DNA of 36,270 nucleotides from NCBI GenBank assembly GCA_947447895.1, contig CANFLM010000022.1, positions 1 through 36,270 of the forward strand. The letters run 5' to 3'. The position numbers and the translations under genes were made by a program. The notes under the pieces were generated by a model. That model had not been told where the DNA came from and did not search any database. It worked only from the letters and a program-made list of their open reading frames with translations. The first letter of the stretch is position 1. Each line of letters opens with the position of its first letter. Origin of the DNA: Hyphomicrobiales bacterium. Lineage in GTDB: Bacteria; Pseudomonadota; Alphaproteobacteria; Rhizobiales; Beijerinckiaceae. Below, piece by piece: positions 24,801-32,880 of this stretch.

Positions 24801-26173
24801 GTGTGGGCAATGTCAGCCAGGACGGTTCTGGCACCACAACCCTGTCCGCGGACAACACTGTGTCGGGAACTGTCGGGGTGAATGCGGGGGCACTCATTCT
24901 GACCGGAGCCAATGCGTCTGTGTCCGGTGCCACGGTTGCTGCGGGCGCGACCCTGCAAATCGGCGATGGCGGCACCACGGGAACGCTGGGGGCCGCCAGT
25001 CTGGCCAATGACGGCACGTTCATCATCAACCGGTCAGCCAATACGACCTTGGCAGCCAATGTGACCGGCGCAGGGACGATGAGCGCGACCATCACAGGCA
25101 CGCTGACCCTGAACGGCACGATCGGGCAAGCCGGTCTCGATCTGGCTGGCTCGACCGGTGTCACAATCGGCGGGGCTGTGACAACCAACGGAGATATCTC
25201 CGTGGCCAGCACTGCGGGGGCGGTTGTGCTGAATGCCGGCATGACCAGTACGGCCGGCAATATCCTGATCCAGGCAGCGCAATTTACCAACACTGTCGGT
25301 GCAGGAGCCTTGTCGGCCACGGGTGTCGGTCAGACCTGGCAGGTCTGGAGCACGAATAGTGATCCCTTCAACGCCAATCCGGTGATTGGCGATACGCCGA
25401 ACGGTTTGGCTTTCGATTTCATACAATATAATGCGACCTTCGGGGTGGCGAATGTGCTGGGCACGGGCAACGGGCTGTTCTATAGCCTGGCTCCCTCGGT
25501 CAGCGCGTCGCTGACCGGAACAGTCACCAAGCCCTATGACGGCAATGATACGGCGCCGATTACCTCCGCGAATGTGTCGATCACCGGCCTGATCAACGGC
25601 GATGTTGTCTCGAATTCAGTGAGTGGCGCGACCTATGCCGGCCCCGATGCCGGAACTTCGCTTGTTGTCTCGTGGCCGAGTAGTGGCATGACAGCACTGA
25701 CCAGTGTCGCGACGGGCAGCAAGCCCATTTACGGTTATGACTTCACCGGCGGCACTGTCTCTGGGGCAATCGGCAGCATCACCAAAGTGGCTGTCACTGT
25801 GACAGCGAATTCGCCGACGCTGTTGTTCAACGGCCAGACCCAAAGCCTGGCGGCCACCGATTTCACCGCCACCGGTCTGGTCAATGGCGAAACCAAGGCG
25901 GTGCTGACAGGAGTCACGGCATCGGGCTCGGGGCAGGCAATCGGGACCTATGTGACGAGCGTGTCGGGGACTGCAACCAATTATGACCTGACCTTTGTCG
26001 ATGGTGTGCTGACCATCACGAAAGCGGCACTCAACCCCGGTGGGTATGACCAGTTTATTTTTGAAACCATGAAGCGGATGAAAAAAGCACTGCCTATCGA
26101 TGAATTGACCATCTCGACCGTGTGCGAGGTCAGTATTGTCGCACCCGCCAATCTGAGCCGCAAAAGCTGCTAG
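21875..26173 (+). CDS. Two-partner secretion exoprotein, TpsA (filamentous haemagglutinin-like adhesin)
   Basis: A 1432-residue secreted surface protein. Residues 14-35 are a signal peptide (STVLLVAAFSHFQTVLITQA). The TPS secretion domain follows (about 36-280): LTVNQTSHRAVIEWSSFNIG, LNRVLDTNASQIFGRL and the hallmark N127-P-N-G-V-I-F-G. Residues 280-480 are beta-helix-like (ISAGSIKKSGGRIFLDTSGT), then WLIDPADIYIVA. Five PATR-like units occupy about 625-1070. A YDG-type domain (about 1200-1300, VTKPYDGNDT) and an MBG-type domain (about 1300-1384, NSPTLLFNGQTQSLAATDFT) follow. The tail ends with C1417 and C1432, the last residue. There is no C-terminal barrel, as expected for a TpsA exported by TpsB. 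Likely roles are adhesion or aggregation; the ligand is unknown. Confidence 0.92.
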   Translation: MSKMMITSSRFKSTVLLVAAFSHFQTVLITQAIGQTVAPTALPAGGAVRAGAAAISQGGTAANPDLTVNQTSHRAVIEWSSFNIGSSSAVQFNQPDATSSTLNRVLDTNASQIFGRLTSNGQIFLINPNGVIFGATASVDVGGLVATTHALSNEDYMAGKTTFDRNGATGQIVNDGKLTSRLGGYIALLAPELRNNGVIVARAGTVALAAGDKITLNFDPDARLTNVLASPSTVQALIDNKKIVAAPDGQVIVSAQAFNELTDAAIRNSGTISAGSIKKSGGRIFLDTSGTLTNSGTIKANSKTADGGSVTLKGKLVSNTGTISANGGTNGVTNGMVTDPTVAGQGGNVTLLGDQVGLFGGSFVSATGMNGGGTVLVGGDWQGGNGVPQSRQVLMVTDARIDASALNTGHGGKVVLWSTEWTGFYGSIKATGGSQGGNGGMVETSSHGKLQAMGTLDVTAPNGQGGQWLIDPADIYIVAVAGHSNANSQNSAGSFTAVNSSLDSTITDSTINTQLDSGTNVTVTSTRDLYLQAGASLNQQFNSGAVRTLKLEAARTLYTDATASISGVSSKINLVLKAEKIIGAAPINNYSGMAGINSGGSVTFDIGTTGGASSYTGLIAPSTVVQGGGTITLSANNSFASTLTVSAGTLILSGSNSTTGNATIASGATLQIGAGGTTGSLASAAIGSNGTLIFNRSDAFTVTSAIGGTTNVKQNGSGTTTLAAAVSSFGNLRVAAGTLVLTGSNAASTGIIDTGATLQIGAGSTAGSFSTNNVANNGTLVFNRSNALTMNWVGGISGTGNISQIGSGTTTLVNDATYSGTIGVTAGTLILEGNNSTTATATIASGATLQIGNGGGFGSVNSTSIVNNGTLTFNRWDSVTVAAVISGTGNISQIGVGATTLSGDNTYSGTIGVTAGTLVLTGSNSTTATATIASGAILQIGDGGTTGSLASASIANDGTVVFNRSDALTVASVISGVGNVSQDGSGTTTLSADNTVSGTVGVNAGALILTGANASVSGATVAAGATLQIGDGGTTGTLGAASLANDGTFIINRSANTTLAANVTGAGTMSATITGTLTLNGTIGQAGLDLAGSTGVTIGGAVTTNGDISVASTAGAVVLNAGMTSTAGNILIQAAQFTNTVGAGALSATGVGQTWQVWSTNSDPFNANPVIGDTPNGLAFDFIQYNATFGVANVLGTGNGLFYSLAPSVSASLTGTVTKPYDGNDTAPITSANVSITGLINGDVVSNSVSGATYAGPDAGTSLVVSWPSSGMTALTSVATGSKPIYGYDFTGGTVSGAIGSITKVAVTVTANSPTLLFNGQTQSLAATDFTATGLVNGETKAVLTGVTASGSGQAIGTYVTSVSGTATNYDLTFVDGVLTITKAALNPGGYDQFIFETMKRMKKALPIDELTISTVCEVSIVAPANLSRKSC
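23750..25080 (+). repeat. Five PATR-like coding repeats within tpsA
   Basis: The motif GATLQIG and its close variants (DTGATLQIG, GAILQIG) start at bases 23873, 24137, 24410, 24677 and 24944, so the unit is 264, 273, 267 and 267 bases (88-91 residues). Each unit also carries AGTLxLxGxNxT before and NGTLxFNRSxxxT, GTGNISQxGSGTTTL after. DNA identity is high in places: bases 24259-24292 and 24526-24559 are identical over 34 bases, exactly one unit (267) apart. This suggests recent duplication and room for copy-number change by recombination. Confidence 0.85.
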
Positions 26174-26261
26174 GCGGCCAGGATCGACCAGACGTCATTG
26201 CTTCTGCATAGCGGCTAGCCGCCGTCTCGCCTTTACCCGTGCGGACCAAATGGTGTAAAGC

Positions 26262-26283
26262 GGTACCAGCATGTTCTGGTGCC
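26262..26283 (+). other. Hairpin 38 bases before the PLP-enzyme gene
   Basis: GGTACCAG (26262-26269), loop CATGTT, CTGGTGCC (26276-26283): an 8-base-pair stem with one T-G wobble. It lies in the 148-base gap after tpsA. It does not match a riboswitch that I recognise; no T-run follows. Confidence 0.35.
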
Positions 26284-26321
26284 GGCTTGTGCGGCTGGCC
26301 TATTGACGGGGATCGCAGACA

Positions 26322-27485
26322 ATGGTCGAGACGCAGAAAAAATCGCGCTGGAGCAAAAAGAGTCTGTCGGCGCAGGCCATGGGCAAGATCGACGCACGCA
26401 CCAAGGCCGTGGTGCCGCCCATCCATATTTCCACCACCTATATCCGTGATGCCGATAATGCCTATTCCTCGGGTTTTATCTATGGCCGGCCCGACAACGA
26501 GACCGTCCGCGAGGCCGAATCCGTTCTGGCCATGTGGGAGGACGCCTCTGCGGCCCTGCTGTTTTCATCCGGCATGGCGGCAGCAACCGCCGTTTTCATG
26601 GCCCTGCGTCCGGGTGACCATGTGGTCGCACCCTCGGTGATGTATTGGGCCTTGCGCAACTGGCTGATGACCGATGCCGTTGCCTGGGGTCTGGATGTCA
26701 GCTTTGTCGATATGGCCAATATCGAAGCGCTGCGCGGGGCACTCAAACCCGGCAAAACCAAGCTGGTCTGGGTGGAAACACCCTCCAATCCGCTCTGGTC
26801 CCTGACCGATCTGGAAGCGGCAGCCGACTGGACCCATGCCGTGGGTGCCAAAATTGCTGTCGATTCAACGGTGGCCACTCCGGTGTTCACGCGTCCCCTG
26901 ACGCTGGGCATCGATCTTGTCATGCATGCGGCCACCAAGTCGCTCAATGGCCATTCCGACGTCATCGCGGGGGCACTGGCCACCAAGGATCAGGATGCCT
27001 TTTGGCAGCGGATTGTCTCCAATCGCAAGAATTTCGGCGCCGTTCTCGGCCCGTTCGAGGCTTTTCTGCTCATGCGCGGCATGCGCACGCTGGATCTGCG
27101 GGTCCACGCCGCGGCCAAAACCGCGCTTGATCTGGCCCAGCGGTTCGCCAACCACCAGCATGTCGCGGAAGTCCTCTATCCCGGCCTGCCGAGCCATTCC
27201 CAGCATGCTTTGGCCAAGCGGCAGATGATCGGCGGCTTCGGCCATATGCTGTCGATCCGCGCGCGCGGCGGTGAAGCTGCGGCCATTGCGACGGCGGCCA
27301 ATATCCAGTTGTGGAAACGTGCGACATCCTTGGGTGGCGTCGAGAGCCTGATCGAACACCGCGCCTCGATCGAAGGGCCCGGCACGCCATGCCCGCCGGA
27401 TTTGTTGCGCCTGTCGGCAGGGATCGAGGATGTCGAGGATCTCTATGCCGATCTCGATCAGGCTTTGAAGAAAGCGCATAAATAA
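26322..27485 (+). CDS. Cystathionine beta-lyase/gamma-synthase family PLP enzyme
   Basis: A 387-residue member of the Cys/Met metabolism PLP family, which makes or splits C-S bonds in transsulfuration. Sequence blocks include HISTTYIRDADNAYSSGFIYGRPDNETVREAE, LFSSGMAAATAVFMAL, LVWVETPSNPLWSLTDLEA, VDSTVATPVFTRPLTLGIDLVMHAATKSLNGHSDVIAGAL with PLP lysine K206, and SLGGVESLIEHRASIEGPGTP. The start MVETQKKSRWSKKSLSAQAMG follows GGGGAT. This exact subgroup is often annotated as cystathionine gamma-synthase family or as metC; substrate cannot be read from sequence, so no symbol is given. It is not in an obvious methionine operon. Confidence 0.9.
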   Translation: MVETQKKSRWSKKSLSAQAMGKIDARTKAVVPPIHISTTYIRDADNAYSSGFIYGRPDNETVREAESVLAMWEDASAALLFSSGMAAATAVFMALRPGDHVVAPSVMYWALRNWLMTDAVAWGLDVSFVDMANIEALRGALKPGKTKLVWVETPSNPLWSLTDLEAAADWTHAVGAKIAVDSTVATPVFTRPLTLGIDLVMHAATKSLNGHSDVIAGALATKDQDAFWQRIVSNRKNFGAVLGPFEAFLLMRGMRTLDLRVHAAAKTALDLAQRFANHQHVAEVLYPGLPSHSQHALAKRQMIGGFGHMLSIRARGGEAAAIATAANIQLWKRATSLGGVESLIEHRASIEGPGTPCPPDLLRLSAGIEDVEDLYADLDQALKKAHK

Positions 27486-27729
27486 TTTTGGCCCTGGGCG
27501 TGCTGATTGTTTCGGTCGCCGGATGAACACTGTTTTGGCTGTTTCATTCAGCCTGTGGCGCTGGGCCGTCCGGCCCTCGCGTCAGAAATCGCGCTGCACG
27601 GAGCCTTTAACCGTTTTGCCGCGCTGCGTGCCGTGTGTTGAGGATTGATTCATCTCGAAAATGGAATCTGTTTCTTCCGCGCCCGACTTCGCACTAGATT
27701 GATGCCGGTGTCTTTCTCCAAGCCAACGA

Positions 27730-29463
27730 GTGACCGTGGACGTTCCTTCACTGCATCAAGAACCCAAGCCCAGCCTGTATGAAATCAGCCCCGCGCGGAC
27801 CAAGCGGCATTTCACCTGGGTGATCCTTGCGTTCATGCTTGTCTTCGGCACGATTGCCGGCAAGCTGGTGCTTTATGGCTGGGGTGTCTACAAATCGGAG
27901 GCCAAGGTCCGGATCCAGCTGCTCAAGCCGACCAAGGGCAGACCGGATATCGTGGATCGCAATGGCGAGGTGCTGGCCACCGACATCAAGAAATATTCTG
28001 TCTATGTCGAGGTCAACAAGTTGATCGAACGGGACAGGGCCGCGCGTCTGCTGGCGCAGGCCTTGCCCGGCCATACCAACCAGATGAAGCTGCTGGTGGA
28101 ATTCGAGAGCGGGCGGAATTTTTTCTGGGTGGCGCGCAACATCAACGAGGAGGAGCGCGAACGCGTGTTCCGTCTCGGTCTGCCAGGGGTGGTTCTGGAG
28201 AAAGAAAACCGTCGCTTCTATCCCAACGGCACCTTGGCCGCCCATATTCTCGGCAGCACCGATATCGACAATCGCGGCACGGCCGGCTTCGAGAAATATA
28301 TCGACAGCACCGGCATCAGGGATGTCGAGCAGTTCGGTCTGGCGGTGACGGCCGAAAACCTGACCCCCTTCCAACTGTCGATCGATATGCGGGTCCAGCA
28401 CGCCTTGCGCGACGAACTGGTCAAGGGCATTGCCAAATTCAAGGCCATTGCAGGGTCCGGCATTGTCTATGATGTGACCACCGGCGAGGTCATTGCCCTG
28501 GCCTCCTATCCTGATTTCGATCCCAATGTCACGGGCGAGGCGCAAAAGGGTGAAAATATCAATCGCGCCATGGTCGGCGTGTACGAGATGGGGTCAACGT
28601 TCAAGGCGCTCAATACCGCCATGGCGCTGGAATCGGGCAAGATGAGCATCAACTCGGCTTTCGATACCAAAGAAGGCCAGATGACTTTTGGCAAGCATAC
28701 GATCCATGAATATCACGGCACCGGCCGCCGTCTCACCATTCCGGAAATTTTCCTGCATTCCTCCAATATCGGTTCTGCCAAAATGGCACTGTTGGCAGGC
28801 GCCAAGGCCCAGCAGGATTTTCTGCGCAAGATGGGGATACTCGACAAGGTGCAAACCGAATTGCCGGAGACCCAGGCTCCCATCACGCCAAGACATTGGG
28901 GGGATATCGAGACTGTGACCATCTCGTTCGGGCACGGCATTTCTGTCTCGGCGCTTTCCTGTGTCAAAGCTGTCGGTGCACTGGTGAACGGCGGGCGCTT
29001 GATCGAACCGACTTTTCTCAAACGCAGCGCGCAAGAGGCGCAGGAAAAGGCCCCCATTGTCGTCAGGCCAGAAACAAGCGAGGCCTTGCGCTTTGTCATG
29101 CGGCTCAATGCCGAACAAGGCACGGCCAAGGGGGCGGTCGTGCCGGGCTATTTTATCGGGGGAAAAACCGGTACGGCTGAAAAGGTGATCCGCGGCACCT
29201 ATCGCAAGGACAAGATGCTGACAACTTTCATGGCCATTACGCCAGCCGATAAGCCGCGCTATCTCTATTTCGTCATCCTCGATGAACCCCAAGGCATCCC
29301 CGAAACCCATAATCTCGCCACCTCGTCATGGAATGCCGGAGCGGTCACCGGCAAGGTGCTGGAGCGCACGGCCCCGATGTTGCTGCCGCCCATGCTGGCC
29401 GCGCCCGAGGACCCGTTTCCGACCATGGTCAAATGGAATGCGTGGGGCGCGAAAAAGTCGTGA
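27730..29463 (+). CDS. ftsI: Class B penicillin-binding protein, FtsI (PBP3) type
   Basis: A 577-residue septal peptidoglycan transpeptidase. A single membrane anchor spans about residues 28-50 (TWVILAFMLVFGTIAGKLVL). The PBP dimer domain has GRPDIVDRNGEVLATDIKKYSVY, and the transpeptidase domain has S289-T-F-K (YEMGSTFKALNTAM), S344-S-N and K479-T-G-T. All three catalytic motifs are intact. FtsI crosslinks septal peptidoglycan with FtsW. The gene stands alone: there is no mraW, ftsL or murE around it, unlike the usual division and cell wall cluster. GTG at 27730 is the likely start, with GTG 27736 as an alternative. A specialised paralogue is possible. Confidence 0.9.
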   Translation: MTVDVPSLHQEPKPSLYEISPARTKRHFTWVILAFMLVFGTIAGKLVLYGWGVYKSEAKVRIQLLKPTKGRPDIVDRNGEVLATDIKKYSVYVEVNKLIERDRAARLLAQALPGHTNQMKLLVEFESGRNFFWVARNINEEERERVFRLGLPGVVLEKENRRFYPNGTLAAHILGSTDIDNRGTAGFEKYIDSTGIRDVEQFGLAVTAENLTPFQLSIDMRVQHALRDELVKGIAKFKAIAGSGIVYDVTTGEVIALASYPDFDPNVTGEAQKGENINRAMVGVYEMGSTFKALNTAMALESGKMSINSAFDTKEGQMTFGKHTIHEYHGTGRRLTIPEIFLHSSNIGSAKMALLAGAKAQQDFLRKMGILDKVQTELPETQAPITPRHWGDIETVTISFGHGISVSALSCVKAVGALVNGGRLIEPTFLKRSAQEAQEKAPIVVRPETSEALRFVMRLNAEQGTAKGAVVPGYFIGGKTGTAEKVIRGTYRKDKMLTTFMAITPADKPRYLYFVILDEPQGIPETHNLATSSWNAGAVTGKVLERTAPMLLPPMLAAPEDPFPTMVKWNAWGAKKS

Positions 29464-29719
29464 TACCGCAGGGGTAGTGACACTCTCCAACCCGACTGCA
29501 TCATGATGCCGATTTGGCCGGGAGACGGGCCTGTCAACGCTTATGGCATAGCTGCCAAGACCAAGCCGACTATCTTTGTCTGGCCGCGTGGGCCACTATA
29601 GCCAGATAAAATATGCAGGCCCGCATGGGCCAAGCGGACAGCAACAGGGATGGATGATGCCGGAATGTGACGAAGCCATTCATGTTTGCGTTTGTGTTGG
29701 TCGGGCCTGAGGCAAGCCC

Positions 29720-30649
29720 ATGCCGTCCGCCCGTACCCCGCAAACGCTTTTGCCTGTCATCCTGTGGATGTCGGGCGCTTTGGTATCGTTCTCCGTGATG
29801 GCAGTCTCGGTACGGCAATTGGCCAACCATCTGGTGCTGATGGAAATCATGGCCTTGCGCAATCTGTCCGGTGTCGTGATCCTGTCGGTGATGGCCCTGC
29901 TGCATCCGCCCTTGCGGCGGCAGATCAAGTCCGAAAAATTGAGCCTGCATGCGCTGCGCAATGGCGTGCATTTTCTGGCGACCTATCTCTGGGCGTTGTC
30001 GCTGACCCTGTTGCCGCTGGCCACCGTGTTCGCTCTGGAATTTACCGCGCCGGCCTGGGTCTGCCTGCTGGCGGTCCTGTTTCTGGGCGAGAAGCTGACA
30101 GCTTCGCGGGTGCTGGCGGTGGTGCTCGGGTTTGCCGGCGTGCTGACGATTATCCGGCCAGGCGTTGAAACCTTTCAGGCGAGCACGCTGGTGATCCTTG
30201 CAGCGGCTTTGTGTTTCAGCATTTCCATTGTCACGCAAAAACTGCTGACCAAGAGCGACACCACCTATGGCATCCTGTTCATCATGAATGCGTCCCAACT
30301 GCCGATGGCGCTGATCGGGGTCTATCTGACCGGAAGTTTCGATTTTTACCAGAAACTGGGGATGCAGGATCTGTTGCCGGTGGTGTGTGTCTGCATCATC
30401 GGCATCACCGGGCATCTGTGCCTCACCAATGCCTTCCGTGCCGGAGATGCGATTGTGGTCGTGCCACTGGATTTTCTGAGGATCCCGTTGATCGCCTTTG
30501 TCGGATACGGTCTGTATGGCGAGCCGCTCGATCCCTATGTGTTTGTCGGTTCGGCTTTCATCGTGTCCGGTATCTTGTGGAATCTCTTTGCCGAAAAACG
30601 GCAGCAGTCCGCCTATGCACGCGCGCAGGCCCCGCAGCAAGAGGTTTAG
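29720..30649 (+). CDS. EamA/DMT family transporter
   Basis: A 309-residue protein with ten predicted hydrophobic helices in two repeated EamA domains. Typical sequences are VSFSVMAVSVRQLANHLVLMEIMALRN, FTAPAWVCLLAVLFLGEKLT ending domain one, and CIIGITGHLCLTNAFRAGDAIVVVPLDFLRIPLIAFVGYGLYGE ending domain two. Drug/metabolite transporters of this kind usually export amino acids, nucleotides or other metabolites; substrate unknown. The stop overlaps by three bases that of the convergent molybdopterin-subunit gene. Confidence 0.92.
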   Translation: MPSARTPQTLLPVILWMSGALVSFSVMAVSVRQLANHLVLMEIMALRNLSGVVILSVMALLHPPLRRQIKSEKLSLHALRNGVHFLATYLWALSLTLLPLATVFALEFTAPAWVCLLAVLFLGEKLTASRVLAVVLGFAGVLTIIRPGVETFQASTLVILAAALCFSISIVTQKLLTKSDTTYGILFIMNASQLPMALIGVYLTGSFDFYQKLGMQDLLPVVCVCIIGITGHLCLTNAFRAGDAIVVVPLDFLRIPLIAFVGYGLYGEPLDPYVFVGSAFIVSGILWNLFAEKRQQSAYARAQAPQQEV

Positions 30650-32880
30650 GCATAGCCGCGTGCCAGCGCCACTTTGAGCCGGTCCGGCGTGAACGGCACA
30701 TTGCGCAAACGGGCTCCGCAGGCATCATAAACGGCATTGGCCAAAGCGGCAGGCACAGCCGCGCATGCCGCCTCGCCAGCCCCCAGAGGCGGCAGGTGCG
30801 GTTGGTCGAGCAGAGCGATCACCAGTTCCGGCACATCCGGAAAAGTCAGCAAAGGATAGCTCTGCCAGTCCACACTGGTGACTTTGGCGTGATCGAATTG
30901 CGTTTCCTCGAACAGGGTCCGGCTGAGGGTTTGCAGGATGTTGCCTTCAACCTGTTGGCGCGTGGCATCGGGATTGATGATCAGTCCGCAATCATGGGCG
31001 CAGACAATGCGTTTGACGACGATGGCTCCCGTACGGCGTTTGATTTCGACTTCCATGCCGATCGCCACATAGGTTTCGTTGAACTTGTAATGGACATAGG
31101 AAAAGCCGCGCCCGAGCGAGCCGGATTTGGCAGGCGAGGGACGCGTCTGCCATGCCATCAATTCCGCGACCTTCCGGCAGACCGCCAGTCCGCGCGGGTC
31201 GGTCAGCCCCTCGAGACGGAATTCGAGAGCATCACGCTTGGCACTGGCGGCCAGTTCATCGATAAAGCTTTCGACAGCAAAAGAATTGGCGATCTTGCCC
31301 GGTGCCCTGATATTGGAAGGCCTGAGCGGGGAATCCTTCAACCAGTTCACCTTGACCGACAGATGCGGATGCGCATAAGGCGGGTAGGCATTCTGGGAGA
31401 TCAAACCGGTCGACAGCCCTTGCGGCTGGTTGATGCCGGCGGCTTCGGGCCCCAACATCGGAATATTCGGCAGGCTTGCGGTGGCTTTGGGCAGCCACAT
31501 CTCGGTTTCCCAGGCAGAAAGCTTGCCTTCGCCATTGACAGCCCCGCGCATGGCGAGCAGTTGCGGCGGTCCTTTCGGATCCCAGCCCAGTTCATCCTCG
31601 CGCGACCATTGCACGCGGACCGGTTTCCCGAGCGCTTTGGATATCAGCGCCGCATCGGCGCAGACATCATCATGTCCATTGGTGCCGTAGCAACCCGAAC
31701 CGTCCCGATAGATGACGCGGACCTGATCCAGAGGACGCTCCAGGATCCGCGCGCAGATGCCGCGCAGGCGATGGGTGGCCTGCGACGCACTCCAGATCGT
31801 CACGCCATCGGGGCGTACATCTGCAATCCCGCAGGATGGTCCCATCGAGGCATGACTCTGCAAGGGCCAGTAATAGCTGGCCGACAACACCTGCTTGCTC
31901 TCGGTCAGGGTTTTGGCACTGTCGCCTTTCTGGGTCAGGACCTCTTTGCCGGCCGACTGTGCGGGATCACCGGCAGCCGCCACCATCCAGCCTTTGACCT
32001 TGTCATGGCCGACCAGACCGGCCGGATTCGTCCAGGTCACTTTCAATTCTTTGGCCGCGCGAATGGCGGTCCATTCATTGCGCGAGACAACGGCCAGAAA
32101 ATTCTTGATCCTGACGATTGTGACATCGGGCAGGGCTTTGATCGGACTCTCATCGATGGCCGTAATGCTGGCGCCGACCGCTTGCGGCCTGATCACCCGC
32201 GCATGCAGCATCCCGTCGACTGTGACATCATGCATATAGGGGTGCTGTCCGGTGACCTTGGCGGCAATATCGGGACGCGGCAAAGGTTTGCCGACCAGAC
32301 TGTAGTCAACCGGATTTTTCAGCGGGGCTTTCTCGTCGATTTTCAAGGCAAACGGTTTGCCGTTGAGCAAAGCAGAAAAAGCAAGACGGTCCTGTGTTCC
32401 GCTGGCGATCACATAACCGTCGGCAACCGTCAGCTCGGCGCGGGGCTTTCCCCATTGCTGCGCCGCCATGCCGATCAGTGCCTCGCGTGCTGTCGCCGCC
32501 GCCTGACGGATCTGGACCCCGCCGCGCATGATGCCCGAACTGCCTGCGGTCGGCCCCTGATCGGGCGTCAAGGCGGTGTCGCCCTCGATCAGGGTGATGT
32601 CTTTCAGCGGAAGGCCAAGTTCCTCGGCCGCCATTTGCGGAATGGCAATGCGCAAGCCGGTGCCGAGATCGACCTTGCCGCAATAGATCGTGGCCGTGCC
32701 GTCAGGAGCCAGCGCTATAAAGCCGTCGACCTCGTCGGTTTTGAGCGTCTTGCCCGCTTTGAGCTGCGGTGTATTGCGTTGCTGCGCCTGAGAGGCGCCG
32801 CTGGCAAAGGCAACGATCAGGGCGCTGCCGGCGCGCAACAGATCACGGCGGTTAAGATGTGGCAGATTGGTATCGGTCAT
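30646..32880 (-). CDS. Xanthine dehydrogenase family molybdopterin-binding subunit (IorB type)
   Basis: A 744-residue catalytic subunit of a molybdenum hydroxylase/dehydrogenase resembling isoquinoline 1-oxidoreductase IorB. The N-terminus carries a twin-arginine signal: LNRRDLLRAGSALIVAFASG, then SQAQ, so the enzyme is probably periplasmic. Family blocks include TIYCGKVDLGTGLRIAIPQM, SSGIMRGGVQIRQAAATARE, QSHASMGPSCGIADV, GSGCYGTNGHDDVCADAALI, and near the C-terminus PPLGAGEAACAAVPAALANA with the catalytic Glu in GAGE. The Mo cofactor is expected to be molybdopterin cytosine dinucleotide. It overlaps the [2Fe-2S] subunit gene by four bases (ATGA). No FAD subunit or cytochrome is adjacent. 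Substrate (aldehyde or N-heterocycle) is unknown. Confidence 0.9.
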   Translation of the reverse strand: MTDTNLPHLNRRDLLRAGSALIVAFASGASQAQQRNTPQLKAGKTLKTDEVDGFIALAPDGTATIYCGKVDLGTGLRIAIPQMAAEELGLPLKDITLIEGDTALTPDQGPTAGSSGIMRGGVQIRQAAATAREALIGMAAQQWGKPRAELTVADGYVIASGTQDRLAFSALLNGKPFALKIDEKAPLKNPVDYSLVGKPLPRPDIAAKVTGQHPYMHDVTVDGMLHARVIRPQAVGASITAIDESPIKALPDVTIVRIKNFLAVVSRNEWTAIRAAKELKVTWTNPAGLVGHDKVKGWMVAAAGDPAQSAGKEVLTQKGDSAKTLTESKQVLSASYYWPLQSHASMGPSCGIADVRPDGVTIWSASQATHRLRGICARILERPLDQVRVIYRDGSGCYGTNGHDDVCADAALISKALGKPVRVQWSREDELGWDPKGPPQLLAMRGAVNGEGKLSAWETEMWLPKATASLPNIPMLGPEAAGINQPQGLSTGLISQNAYPPYAHPHLSVKVNWLKDSPLRPSNIRAPGKIANSFAVESFIDELAASAKRDALEFRLEGLTDPRGLAVCRKVAELMAWQTRPSPAKSGSLGRGFSYVHYKFNETYVAIGMEVEIKRRTGAIVVKRIVCAHDCGLIINPDATRQQVEGNILQTLSRTLFEETQFDHAKVTSVDWQSYPLLTFPDVPELVIALLDQPHLPPLGAGEAACAAVPAALANAVYDACGARLRNVPFTPDRLKVALARGYA

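Noticed and set aside
23749-25320. Three abutting long open frames on the minus strand opposite the tpsA repeats
   Set aside because: They mirror the repeat units, are rich in Val/Pro/Ala as expected from the complement of Gly/Thr/Ser-rich codons, lack ribosome-binding sites and cover a clearly coding plus-strand domain.
21875-26173. Classical type Va autotransporter because of the PATR-like repeats
   Set aside because: There is no C-terminal beta-barrel; the N-terminal TPS domain with NPNGVIFG and the adjacent tpsB identify a two-partner system.
26174-26321. SAM or SAH riboswitch before the PLP enzyme gene
   Set aside because: Alphaproteobacterial met genes often have one, but I could not match the conserved core of the SAM-II or SAH types; only a simple hairpin is present.
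29570-30640. 356-codon minus-strand open frame opposite the EamA gene
   Set aside because: Gln/His/Arg-rich antisense of a clear ten-helix transporter; no support.
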